A stretch of DNA of 12,384 nucleotides from Pseudomonadota bacterium (GCA_023436825.1 JAEZHS010000052.1:1-12384); one strand, 5' to 3'. Counted from the first letter of the stretch, positions 6,298 to 12,384 are shown. The notes: generated from the letters alone by a model not told the origin. A program made the numbers and translations.

Positions 6298-7010
6298 CAG
6301 AGTTCTCCTTGCAGTGCGTTCCAATGGGGGGTTACTTCGGCGGCAACCGCTGCGATCCTCGCGCGATAGGCGCCATGCAGATCGGGATGGTGCTTGCGCA
6401 GATACGCGGCGCGGCCCTCGTTCCACCACGCCGGGCACGTCGCGCATTCCGGCGCGTTGACCTTGTGTTCGTAGACCCGGCAGATCGGCGCACCGACCTC
6501 GCGCAGGAACTCGAACACCCGGTCGTGCGACCACTCCAGCAACGGCAGCCAGAGCTCGTAGCCCAGCGAGGTTTCGCCGCCTTCATGCGGCAGCCGTGCG
6601 AGATCGGCACGCTTGGTGCCGCGGATCACCAGCGACACGCCGTCCTCGATCATCCGGCGGTGCATTGGCGCCATGAGATTGGCGGCACAGCACTCGAAGC
6701 GATCGACGATGCGCCGCCGACTGGCGCCGATCGCAAGGCCCATCGGCGTGCTCGTCGTCGGCACGAGGTCGCTCGGCAGGCCAACTGCTTCGGTCCATGC
6801 CTTGGCATCCGTCTCGATACGGCGAAAGTCCGGTACCATCGCCTCGACCCTGTCGACGATCTCGCGCACCTCCGGGAGAAGGTCGCCGGTGTCGACGTGG
6901 TAGAGAGCGAGGCGGTCCCAATGCGGGCGCAGCAGATACACCAGGGCAAGGCTGTCCTTGCCGCCGCTGAAGTGAAGGGCTCCGCGCCCGTGGCGATCGA
7001 GGGGAGTCAT
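6297..7010 (-). CDS. PAPS/APS-reductase-like PP-loop (adenine nucleotide alpha-hydrolase) protein
   Basis: A 237-residue protein. The PP-loop SGGKDS is at residues 15-20, followed by LYHVDTGDLLPEV (36-48), the usual core of the family. ECC (C107, C108), RGTKRAD (130-136) and CATCPAWW (C189, C192) follow. Cys-Cys then CxxC about 80 residues later is the arrangement that holds a [4Fe-4S] cluster in APS reductases. DndC, the DNA phosphorothioation enzyme, also combines a PP-loop with a four-cysteine cluster. The C-terminal E-C-G-L/I-H motif with the reductase nucleophile is absent; the protein ends HWNALQGEL. Binding and activation of an adenylated or ATP substrate, perhaps for sulfur transfer or nucleic acid modification, is more likely than assimilatory sulfate reduction. 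The start is fixed by a TGATG overlap with the virion gene upstream. It is a metabolic-looking gene inside the tail operon. Confidence 0.87.
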   Translation of the reverse strand: MTPLDRHGRGALHFSGGKDSLALVYLLRPHWDRLALYHVDTGDLLPEVREIVDRVEAMVPDFRRIETDAKAWTEAVGLPSDLVPTTSTPMGLAIGASRRRIVDRFECCAANLMAPMHRRMIEDGVSLVIRGTKRADLARLPHEGGETSLGYELWLPLLEWSHDRVFEFLREVGAPICRVYEHKVNAPECATCPAWWNEGRAAYLRKHHPDLHGAYRARIAAVAAEVTPHWNALQGEL

Positions 7011-7879
7011 CAGAAGAACACCAGCGCGCTGCCGGCGAGAGAAGCTGCCGGGCCGATGTATTGGCCGGCGCCACCGCCTCCCCCGCCGCCGGTGGTCCAG
7101 CCCTGGGTCGTGCCGCTGCCGAGCGTCTGGCCGCCGGGAAACATGCCGAGGTAGCGCTGCGCCATGCCCGTGAGAAAATCGGGCTGGGCATTCGCCTCGT
7201 ACATGTACCTGGCGTTTGCATCATCCCTGAGGCGCTGCGCGTAGGCGTCGGCCGAATTGCCCAAACCCAGCAGGGCGCCGATGTTCTGGTAGTCCATCGC
7301 CTGGAAGCCCGGCAGCAGGCCGATCGCCGAGCCCTGCTGACCACGTTCGAACTGATAGGCCTGATTGCCCGCCTGTGTCGCGGCGCCTGCGAGATTGCGA
7401 CCCAGGGAGTCCGTGGCGGACTCCACCAACTTGGCCGCCGCATTGCCGGCCTGCGGCGTCCTGCCGGCGCCCTCGAACATGCCGCCGATGCCGGGAAGCA
7501 CCTGCTCGTTGAACGCCTTGATGACCGGCTGCTGCGCGTAGTCGATCGCGCCCCGGAAGTATGGGTTGCCCGACAGGTCGAGGTACTTGCCGCCGATCGT
7601 GTCGGCGATTTGCGACAGGGCCGCATTGCGTGCCGGATTATTGCTCAGCGCGTTGGCCGCGTACTGCCAGCCTGTCGTCTCCGCCGACTGGGTGCGCGCG
7701 CTTTGCGGCGCGACGGTGCCGCCCGGGTAGTAGCCGGGCGCGTCCGGATGCTCGCCCTGCCAGGCGCGAAGCTGCTCGATCTGCTTCTGCAGGTCGCCCT
7801 GGATGTACGGATGCGGTTCCGACTTGCTCTGGTTGCTCGTGCTCTGGACCTGCATGCCCTGCGTTGGTTGACCGCCCAT
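7010..7879 (-). CDS. Podovirus-type tail/internal virion protein
   Basis: The frame is open to 8326, but ATG 7879 overlaps the TGA of the GNAT-like gene as TGATG and has GAGGAGG five bases before it. This gives 289 residues. Recognisable segments are YYPGGTVAPQS (50-60), IADTIGGKYLDLSGNPYF (91-108) and NEQVLPGIGGMFEGAGRT (124-141). These recur in a common class of podoviral structural proteins thought to act in the tail or in DNA ejection. A long helical middle follows, then a poly-Gly run (about 264-270) and a hydrophobic C-terminus (IGPAASLAGSALVFF) able to contact a membrane. The exact virion position is not known. Ejection from the particle is an inference from the hydrophobic end. Confidence 0.75.
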   Translation of the reverse strand: MGGQPTQGMQVQSTSNQSKSEPHPYIQGDLQKQIEQLRAWQGEHPDAPGYYPGGTVAPQSARTQSAETTGWQYAANALSNNPARNAALSQIADTIGGKYLDLSGNPYFRGAIDYAQQPVIKAFNEQVLPGIGGMFEGAGRTPQAGNAAAKLVESATDSLGRNLAGAATQAGNQAYQFERGQQGSAIGLLPGFQAMDYQNIGALLGLGNSADAYAQRLRDDANARYMYEANAQPDFLTGMAQRYLGMFPGGQTLGSGTTQGWTTGGGGGGGAGQYIGPAASLAGSALVFF

Positions 7880-8379
7880 CAGAACCTCCTCATCCATGAA
7901 GCTTTGCCGTCGACGACGATCGGCGCGCCGCCGAACAGCCGGACGATGCGCCGCCAGCCGGCGCGGCTTTGCGTTCCCCAGACATGCGTGCAGCCGAGCG
8001 AGCGTGCCCATGTCTCGACCTCGGCCAGGAAGTCGGCCGCCCATTCGTCCATGCGCGACCCGCCGACCAGCCAGAGCCGGCACCCCTTCTCGCCGATCAG
8101 CGTGATTTGCGTGGTGGCGGCAGCGATCATCTTCCTGCGCTCCTGCGGAGCTCCCGCCTTCGCCAAGGCTGCGGCGGGCAAGTCGGAGGTAGCGGGGGCC
8201 TGCCCCCCGAAGCCTTGGCCGTCGAAGATGCCCCACAGCTGCGCGTCGCCCTGCAGCAGCCTTTGGATGACCTCTTCCTCGGTGCCGCCGTCCGTGCGCC
8301 TGGTGGCGCGCTCGAGCAGCGGCCATGCATGACGCCAGATCGGCCCGACGTCGCGGAGCGGGATGCCGGTGGCGATCAT
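7879..8379 (-). CDS. GNAT-like protein carrying an in-frame palindromic insert
   Basis: The protein is 166 residues; ATG 8379 overlaps the TGA of the collar gene (ATGA). The pattern HAWPLLERATRR...EEEVIQRLLQGDAQLWGIFD (about 17-53), IAAATTQITLIG (about 85-96), then DEWAADFLAEVETWARSLGCTHVWGTQSRAGWRRIV, matches a group of phage-encoded GNAT-fold proteins found beside tail genes. The acetyl-CoA loop (Q/RxxGxG/A) is not clearly preserved, so catalysis is doubtful. Between the two strands, residues about 54-80 (GFGGQAPATSDLP then AAALAKAGAPQE) look foreign and coincide with the inverted repeat at 8162-8219. The role in the virion or in modifying a host target is unknown. Confidence 0.65.
   Translation of the reverse strand: MIATGIPLRDVGPIWRHAWPLLERATRRTDGGTEEEVIQRLLQGDAQLWGIFDGQGFGGQAPATSDLPAAALAKAGAPQERRKMIAAATTQITLIGEKGCRLWLVGGSRMDEWAADFLAEVETWARSLGCTHVWGTQSRAGWRRIVRLFGGAPIVVDGKASWMRRF
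8162..8219. repeat. Palindromic element inserted in frame in the GNAT-like gene
   Basis: Arms at 8162-8180 and 8201-8219 are inverted copies, 17 of 19 bases matching, around a 20-base loop. The arms read gccaaggctgcggcgggca and, reversed, gccaaggcttcggggggca. The element keeps the host reading frame open and adds a peptide containing AAALAKAG to the protein. Short palindromes of this kind that tolerate insertion in coding sequence are known, for example the Rickettsia palindromic elements. Whether this one is dispersed in the host genome cannot be seen here. Confidence 0.7.
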
Positions 8380-8389
8380 GTGGCGATCA
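8369..8389. repeat. 10-base tandem repeat at a gene junction
   Basis: gtggcgatca occurs at 8369-8378 and 8380-8389, one base apart. On the minus strand it makes the last codons of the collar gene (VIAT-stop) and the first codons of the GNAT-like gene (MIAT) from the same sequence. A local duplication may have produced the ATGA coupling here. Confidence 0.6.
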
Positions 8390-9026
8390 CGTAGTTGAGG
8401 ATGATCGTCGGCTGCACGTTCTGCGATGCGCCGCCGCCGGCGGTCTGGATGCTGATGCCGGTGACGTTGCTGCCCGTGTTCGGTGCGCCCCCGACGACGC
8501 CACTGGTGCCGAATATTCCGACGTTGGTGCCGTCACCGAACGCGGCGCGGCCCGTGTTGCCCGCGTGGGGGATTTCCTGGCCGGCCGTCACGAAGTGAGC
8601 ATGGTCGAAGTTTCCATGAAGGTGGCCAGGGTCGCCGACCCCATGGCTGTGCTGAGGCATCCGCTGGTCGCCACCCGTCGCGCCGAGCGTCGCGCCATCG
8701 ATGCCCGACACGCCAGCGGTGAGCCGTGTCGCTGTCGCCTCCCTGCCCGCGGGAACGCGGCCGCCCAGATCGGGCAGATTGAACGTGGTCGAGCCGTCGC
8801 CCGCGCCATAGGCGGTGCCGATCGCGGCGAAGAGATCGGCGTAAGTCGTGCGCGAGACCGCCTGGCCACGACAGAGCAGCCAGCCGTCGGGGGCCGTCGC
8901 GCCGGCATATGGCATGATGCAGCCCGCCGGCACACCCAGCAGCGTGTTGTAGTCTCGGATCAGCACGTTCACCCGCTCGGTGATCGAGCGCGTGTCGGCC
9001 GTCACGGGCAGCGCGGGCAGGCTCAT
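8376..9026 (-). CDS. Phage tail-collar domain protein
   Basis: A 216-residue protein. After a helical start (TRSITERVNVLIRDYN) comes a textbook collar domain at residues about 32-93: PAGCIMPYAGATAPDGWLLC, SRTTYADLFAAIGTAYGAGD, then FNLPDLGGRVPAGRE. The next part is His-rich (QHSHGVGDPGHLHGNFDHAH, 125-144), like the metal-binding tip of short tail fibres such as T4 gp12. It ends ASQNVQPTIILNYVI, the standard closing strand. It probably forms a trimeric tail spike or short fibre touching the host surface. ATG 9026 overlaps the TGA of the preceding gene. It is more complete than the second collar protein at 1190-2116, and the two share the YGAGDGSTTFNLPD core. Confidence 0.92.
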   Translation of the reverse strand: MSLPALPVTADTRSITERVNVLIRDYNTLLGVPAGCIMPYAGATAPDGWLLCRGQAVSRTTYADLFAAIGTAYGAGDGSTTFNLPDLGGRVPAGREATATRLTAGVSGIDGATLGATGGDQRMPQHSHGVGDPGHLHGNFDHAHFVTAGQEIPHAGNTGRAAFGDGTNVGIFGTSGVVGGAPNTGSNVTGISIQTAGGGASQNVQPTIILNYVIAT

Positions 9027-10480
9027 TGCACACCTGCCGGCCGGGCATCCAGATCATCTATGCCCTGCATGTTCTGCCACGTCTCACCCGCAGCCATGGT
9101 GGCGCGCACCCTGAAGTAGCGGCCGCTGCCGTAGACCGGCGCCATGCCGGCCGGCGTCAGGCCGACGGGCGGTCCCCAGCGCACGATCAGTTGCTGCTGC
9201 GTCTCGCGCGCGCCGATCGCGATCGTCGGGGATCCACCATCGATCAGCGGCCGACAGCCGCGGACGACCGACCTGGCGCCGTTGCCTGGGTTGAATTCCC
9301 CCGTCTCCACGGTGGCCGCGAGCGGCGACCCGGAGAACGAGCCGCTGCGATGCGATGCATCGAAGGCGAACAGCAGCAGCGACAGCCGGCCCGTCCAATA
9401 TGACGAATCGAGCGAGTAAGGCAGCGTCTCGAGCGAGCCGAAGGGGTCGAGCTGCTCCAGCGTGTAGGCCTGCTGGCTCACGCCGCCGAACACGAGCTCG
9501 CAGTCGAGGACCGCGCGGCTCCATCGCTCGGTGTGCCAGTTGTAGATCAGCAGGCGGTTGGGCGTGCCGTTGTTGCCGTTCGCCGGGTAGGCGAAGACGT
9601 AAAGGCCGCGCACCGGGTCGATCGCCGACGAGCTGCAGAAGTGGCTGGCCTCGTCGAACTCGGCCCAGAAGGTGCGATCGACCTTGCCGCGGCCGATCGG
9701 CGTGATCGCCTGGCCGGCGCGCACCATGTAGAAGCCGGACTTGTGCAGGAAGAACGCCATGTCGAGCAGGGCGGCGACGCTGTTCGGCACACTGCAGCCG
9801 ATGTCGTTGGCGATCTTGTCAATGCGGAAGACCACCGGCGGACCTTCGTAGGTCATGCGGCGCACGCTGGTTTCCTGGAAGATCAGGCCGTACTCGCCGC
9901 CAACCAGGCCGGTGACATTGCCGCCGTCGGGCAGGTCCTGCAGGTCGGCCTGGGTGGCGAGAGAAGGTGCCCAGGACTCGGCATTGTTCAAGCCCGACCA
10001 CTGCACGCGCTGGGGCGTGCTGCCGATCTTGCCCATCAGGACGAAGTCGCGGACCGTCGTGATGAACGTGCCCACCGGCGGCGAGCCGCCCAGCGCCATC
10101 CAGTTGGTGCCGAGGCCGAGGTCGAACTTCTGTGGGACGTCGACGCCGTTGACGGCGAGGGCGAGCGTGCCGAATTGCGTGAAGCGCCACAGATTGTCGC
10201 CGCCCGGCGCGTAGGGCCCGCCCGAGGTGCGCGACACGTCGTTCCAGGACGTGCCCGACAGCAGGTAGAGCTTGCTGGCGTCGCCGGCGAACATCCTGGT
10301 GGCGCCGGCGGTGCCGCGGAACCACGCGGCGCCCTGGGCGCGCAAGGCGAGCGGGTCGGATACGCCCGACAGCTCGTTGAGCGGCCGGTAGCTCTCCTCG
10401 GCCGGCACGACGTTCAGCGCCTCGCGCGCCCACTGGCCGAGCGCCGGCATGTCGGGGCGCCATTCGGCGAAGGGGATCAT
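9023..10480 (-). CDS. Tail nozzle / DNA-stabilisation-type protein
   Basis: A 485-residue protein starting at ATG 10480 with AAGGA seven bases upstream. The sequence opens MIPFAEWRPDMPALGQWARE and continues as beta-propeller-like repeats rich in aromatic and glycine residues: KLYLLSGTSWNDVS, LWRFTQFGTLALAVNGVDVPQKFD, FVLMGKIG then QRVQWSGLNNAESW, GLIFQETSVRRMTY, FFLHKSGFYMVRAG, and LLIYNWHTERWSR. This layout (an opening on source and observation of a parameter list, then blades ending in W) matches podoviral nozzle proteins and P22 gp10-like packaged-DNA stabilisation factors. In those phages the protein closes the portal channel at the tail. The position at the head of the tail operon agrees. 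The precise family label needs a profile search. Confidence 0.72.
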   Translation of the reverse strand: MIPFAEWRPDMPALGQWAREALNVVPAEESYRPLNELSGVSDPLALRAQGAAWFRGTAGATRMFAGDASKLYLLSGTSWNDVSRTSGGPYAPGGDNLWRFTQFGTLALAVNGVDVPQKFDLGLGTNWMALGGSPPVGTFITTVRDFVLMGKIGSTPQRVQWSGLNNAESWAPSLATQADLQDLPDGGNVTGLVGGEYGLIFQETSVRRMTYEGPPVVFRIDKIANDIGCSVPNSVAALLDMAFFLHKSGFYMVRAGQAITPIGRGKVDRTFWAEFDEASHFCSSSAIDPVRGLYVFAYPANGNNGTPNRLLIYNWHTERWSRAVLDCELVFGGVSQQAYTLEQLDPFGSLETLPYSLDSSYWTGRLSLLLFAFDASHRSGSFSGSPLAATVETGEFNPGNGARSVVRGCRPLIDGGSPTIAIGARETQQQLIVRWGPPVGLTPAGMAPVYGSGRYFRVRATMAAGETWQNMQGIDDLDARPAGVQ

Positions 10481-10556
10481 GTTGCAATCCTTGCGTGTGA
10501 TGACCTGGCGCCAACGCGCGTAGCATGAGCCTTGGAAGCCCCGTCGATCCCGCAGG

Positions 10557-10850
10557 ATGCCAAGGTTGCCGAAATACGTGATTGTGTTTCCTGAAACGCC
10601 GAACGCACCGGCAGTGCCTCCAGACGATCTTGTCCGCGAGGTGCAAGATCTCGTCCGTCGGTCGATGGAGCTGGGACGCCTGCCCGCCGAGCTTGATCCG
10701 GAACTGGCCCGCTATATGCGGCTGGATTCGTTCGACCCCGACTACATAGAAGCGTGGAGACTGGGCCGTCCCCTGCCTCGGTCAAGCGACTCAGGACTCG
10801 CTCTTCGAAGCGCGCAGCGCGAAGGAGAGTCATGGCAGCATTCCCCATAA
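10557..10850 (+). CDS. Accessory hypothetical protein, 97 residues, opposite strand
   Basis: The plus-strand frame starts at ATG 10557; an in-frame TAG lies 34 bases upstream and no other start is available. The first 75 residues look like a real soluble protein: YVIVFPETPNAPAVPPDDLV, then REVQDLVRRSMELGRLPAEL and FDPDYIEAWRLGRPLP. The last 22 residues are less convincing and run into the relic at 10830. Codon third positions are less GC-biased than in the phage operon. An overlapping minus-strand frame (10477-10914) has operon-like start/stop overlaps but a much less protein-like sequence, so I favour this one. The Shine-Dalgarno match is weak. It is probably an accessory gene (moron) of unknown role. 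Confidence 0.5.
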   Translation: MPRLPKYVIVFPETPNAPAVPPDDLVREVQDLVRRSMELGRLPAELDPELARYMRLDSFDPDYIEAWRLGRPLPRSSDSGLALRSAQREGESWQHSP

Positions 10851-10901
10851 CCGGATCACCGGTGCGGCGGAGCCCGGGATGCGCTGGGTGCGCGCGTTGG
10901 C
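10830..10901 (-). pseudogene. Relic of the 3' end of a structural gene
   Basis: The minus strand reads ANARTQRIPGSAAPVIRL then WGMLP-stop. Its NAR-x-QRI...PVIR part aligns with NARSQRITASSVPVIR at the end of the structural gene stopping at 12258 (11 of 16 residues). At DNA level 10852-10898 matches 12283-12329 without gaps at 39 of 47 positions. The frame has a stop just upstream, so no gene remains. Protein-level conservation shows it descends from a coding copy. Confidence 0.7.
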
Positions 10902-10913
10902 GAAGGGGGATCA

Positions 10914-11864
10914 TCAGTAGACCTGTTCGCGCTGGAGGAATCGATAAGGGAGGCCGCCGGGCCACGACCGAAGGTCGTCTTTGGCAGGTTCTGGCTGTTT
11001 GACGCGAAAGCGAGGCGTCGGACCAGGCGCAGCGAAGCCCGCCATAAGATCGGAACTCTCGCGTTTGGCCGGATCGAACGCGGCGTGAACTGATCGCAGC
11101 TGATTGGGACTCTTGAACACCCAGGCGGTCTGGCCCGCGATCGGGGGACTGCCGGCCAGATTGGCGTGGTAGTTCAAGACGCGAGCGGCATCGAACCCAT
11201 ACTTGTCGAAAGCCTCGGCAATCGACGTCACTGCTTGGGGGTATTCGACTTTGTTCAGGTCGATGTCGCCCTTCTTGACGTATCGGCCGAATAGCGGAAG
11301 GACGTTGGGTGCCTCTTCTCCCGCGATCTGATTCGACGCCCGCAGCCTTGCAAACAGGTTGGCGACTTCCGGATTCTCGATCGTCCAGATGCCCGGCGCC
11401 CGCACACCTTCCCTAATCAAGGGAGGCGTCTTGGGCGTCAAAGAGAACGCTGAAAATCCCGGTACTGCCGTTCCGTGATAGAGATACTGACTGGTATCGA
11501 ATCCCATCTGCCGCGCCCGAGCGAGACGTGCGGCCGTTTCTTCCCAGGGTGAGAAGCGAGCTCCGCCTATCGCCAATGCGCCTCGTGGCGCAAGAGAGGC
11601 GCCCGCGGCAACGCCGCCAAGACCGAGCTGAAGGGCAGCACGTGGCGTCACCTCACCAGTGTCGAGGCCAGCCAGGAGATCGAGGCCGCCGTCTAGCGTG
11701 TCACGCAGAAGGGACGGCATCGCCCAACGCCCTTTTCCGGTCGTCCGGTCAATCGCGAATGGAAGGATCGTGCCGTAGTCGGCGTTCGGGTCCGGCTCGA
11801 GAGCCTTGTAGGCGTCCCGCAATCCGGGCGGAGCGGTCTCGGTGCTATAGCCAATATTGGTCAT
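10914..11864 (-). CDS. Phage protein with ADP-ribosyltransferase-like (polyvalent ART) domain
   Basis: A 316-residue protein. The N-terminal part contains a phage-type Ala/Gly/Leu-rich hydrophobic segment (RAALQLGLGGVAAGASLAPR, 75-94). From about 126 the sequence reads QYLYHGTAVPGFSAFSL, then GIWTIENPEVANLFARL (158-174). SIAEAFDKYGFDAARVLNY (214-232), WVFKSPNQLRSVHAAFDP (248-265) and AKRESSDLMAG follow. YHGT, the W/F-T-NPE-A-xxF element and NQ-(I/L)-RS-x-x-AAFDP are the signatures of ART domains found in phage and plasmid polyvalent proteins. They would transfer ADP-ribose from NAD+ to a host target. H130 and Q255 are candidate active-site residues. No strong Shine-Dalgarno sequence precedes ATG 11864. 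It diverges from the gene at 11934 and may be injected or expressed as an accessory effector. Confidence 0.7.
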   Translation of the reverse strand: MTNIGYSTETAPPGLRDAYKALEPDPNADYGTILPFAIDRTTGKGRWAMPSLLRDTLDGGLDLLAGLDTGEVTPRAALQLGLGGVAAGASLAPRGALAIGGARFSPWEETAARLARARQMGFDTSQYLYHGTAVPGFSAFSLTPKTPPLIREGVRAPGIWTIENPEVANLFARLRASNQIAGEEAPNVLPLFGRYVKKGDIDLNKVEYPQAVTSIAEAFDKYGFDAARVLNYHANLAGSPPIAGQTAWVFKSPNQLRSVHAAFDPAKRESSDLMAGFAAPGPTPRFRVKQPEPAKDDLRSWPGGLPYRFLQREQVY

Positions 11865-11933
11865 ATTACAACTGACTCGTGTGGTCGACGTTGGCTGGAT
11901 CGCGTAGACTCAGACTCGGGAAACAGGCGGCTG

Positions 11934-12245
11934 ATGAAGGAAGACGAACACGACGGCACTTTCCGGATCGGGCCGCGACTCGAGCCCGAGGAAGAACGAC
12001 GGCGTCTGGTCGAGTACTATGCTGCCCGCCAACCTGTGCGGCTGGCGCCCCTGACGACTGAAGAGGAGTTCCCCGACGAATTCCGCGATGTGCTTGACCT
12101 GCAGATCCTCGAGTATCGAGAAGACGATGGAATTCTGGCCGGCGAGACCATGCGGGTTCTGAGGCCGGTATGGACCCTGGTGCCGAAGGACGAGGACCCT
12201 CAGCTTTCGCTGGATCTACGCATCCCCCGAGCCAAGCCCGCTTGA
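11934..12245 (+). CDS. Accessory hypothetical protein, 103 residues, opposite strand
   Basis: The plus-strand frame starts at ATG 11934, with AGGCGG just upstream (spacing three, poor). The product is acidic and soluble: RIGPRLEPEEERRRLVEYYA, then TTEEEFPDEFRDVLDLQILE, and a C-terminal LSLDLRIPRAKPA. There is no signal, transmembrane segment or known motif. It is divergent from the ART-like gene with 69 bases between them and ends 12 bases before the stop of the structural gene entering from the right. The position and strand parallel those of the gene at 10557. A role as antidote or regulator of its divergent neighbour is conceivable but not shown. Confidence 0.6.
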   Translation: MKEDEHDGTFRIGPRLEPEEERRRLVEYYAARQPVRLAPLTTEEEFPDEFRDVLDLQILEYREDDGILAGETMRVLRPVWTLVPKDEDPQLSLDLRIPRAKPA

Positions 12246-12257
12246 AGTGGCGGCTTG

Positions 12258-12384
12258 TCACGGCATCCTCCCGGCCCGCACGCGGATCACCGGCACGCTC
12301 GAGGCCGTGATGCGCTGGCTGCGCGCGTTCAGGCCCGTGACGGAAGCGTTGTAGAGTTGCAGGTAGCGCTGCGCCTCGGCCTCG
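12258..12384 (-). CDS. C-terminus of a structural protein (partial, 5' end outside window)
   Basis: The last 41 residues of a minus-strand gene: EAEAQRYLQLYNASVTGLNA, then RSQRITASSVPVIRVRAGRMP and TGA at 12258-12260. The helix with AEAQRYLQLYNASV resembles the C-terminal helices of podoviral head-to-tail adaptor or connector proteins, which would be expected just before the nozzle-type gene. The fragment is too short to be sure. The 3' end is duplicated as a relic at 10830-10901. Confidence 0.55.
   Translation of the reverse strand, partial: EAEAQRYLQLYNASVTGLNARSQRITASSVPVIRVRAGRMP

Larger units (their letters stand above)
10852..12329. repeat. Imperfect direct repeat flanking the accessory cassette
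   Basis: Two copies in the same orientation, 10852-10898 and 12283-12329, match at 39 of 47 positions. They include exact runs cggatcaccgg, gatgcgctgg and tgcgcgcgtt. They bracket the ART-like gene and the plus-strand gene at 11934. The copies are ends of homologous coding sequences, not terminal repeats of a transposon. Confidence 0.75.

Noticed and set aside
5390..6460. Long plus-strand open frame of 356 codons
   Set aside because: It lies antisense to three well-supported genes with Shine-Dalgarno sequences and overlapping starts. Its product is Arg/Pro/Ala-rich without motifs, as expected of a high-GC shadow frame.
7061..8332. Long plus-strand open frame of 423 codons
   Set aside because: It is antisense to the virion and GNAT-like genes. 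Its composition is dominated by R, A and L and no recognisable fold appears.
9533..10528. Plus-strand open frame of 331 codons
   Set aside because: It is antisense to the nozzle-type gene, whose protein has clear structured repeats; this frame has none.
10477..10914. Minus-strand frame bridging the ART-like gene and the nozzle-type gene
   Set aside because: It has attractive TGATG and ATGA overlaps, but the product is low in hydrophobic core and Ser/Arg-rich. It also covers the relic gene end and is antisense to a more protein-like frame. It is kept only as an alternative.
11865..11933. TAATAT just at the start of the ART-like gene, considered as a -10 box
   Set aside because: It overlaps the start codon, so transcription would begin inside the gene. 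No well-spaced -35 is seen.
11866..12261. Minus-strand frame starting at a GTG or ATG-like site overlapping the structural gene stop
   Set aside because: GTGA overlaps the stop at 12258, but the product is Pro/Arg/Ser-rich and antisense to the acidic protein at 11934-12245.
1..12384. tRNA genes, CRISPR arrays, transposase genes
   Set aside because: No cloverleaf, regularly spaced repeats or DDE/serine recombinase motifs were found by reading both strands.

Overview
The window looks like the tail, lysis and host-junction end of a short-tailed (podovirus-like) prophage in a high-GC alphaproteobacterium. At the extreme left, bases 1-175 of the minus strand encode the start of a secreted outer-membrane beta-barrel protein. 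Its signal peptide is followed by the W-x-GFYVGAQGG motif of the Omp25/31-like porins common in Rhizobiales and relatives, so this end is probably host chromosome. Next comes a plus-strand PhyH-type 2-oxoglutarate/Fe(II) dioxygenase gene (303-1154). It converges on the last gene of the phage operon.

From about 10480 down to 1190 all credible genes are on the minus strand and almost all touch: ATGA or TGATG start/stop overlaps, or gaps of under 40 bases, usually with a clear Shine-Dalgarno sequence. In transcription order they are: a large tail nozzle/stabilisation-type protein (9023-10480); a tail-collar protein (8376-9026); a GNAT-like protein (7879-8379); a virion protein with the podoviral PGGTVA/GNPYF signature (7010-7879); a PAPS/APS-reductase-like PP-loop enzyme (6297-7010); two small virion proteins (5968-6297, 5411-5968); a miniature tail-fibre-like protein (5112-5372); an unknown small protein (4822-5115); a beta-rich appendage protein (3961-4812); and two small unknowns (3724-3951, 3554-3727). 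The lysis module follows: a membrane/coiled-coil protein, a GH24 lysozyme with a membrane-spanning tail, and nested Rz/Rz1-like spanins (2152-3551). The final gene is a second collar-type tail fibre (1190-2116).

The right end (10480-12384) is mosaic. The 3' end of another structural gene enters from the right and stops at 12258. After it come a plus-strand hypothetical gene, a minus-strand gene with an ADP-ribosyltransferase-like (phage polyvalent ART) domain, a degenerate second copy of the structural gene's 3' end (10830-10901), and another plus-strand hypothetical gene. This reads as an accessory-gene insertion hotspot left by recombination between related phages.

The points most worth pursuing are: the PP-loop enzyme that keeps an APS-reductase-like CC...CxxC cysteine set but lacks the reductase C-terminal motif; the ART cassette flanked by duplicated gene ends; a 58-base palindromic element inserted in frame in the GNAT-like gene; the lysozyme-membrane fusion; and a tail fibre reduced to its two end modules. 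I found no tRNA, rRNA, CRISPR array or complete insertion sequence, and no convincing promoter or intrinsic terminator.
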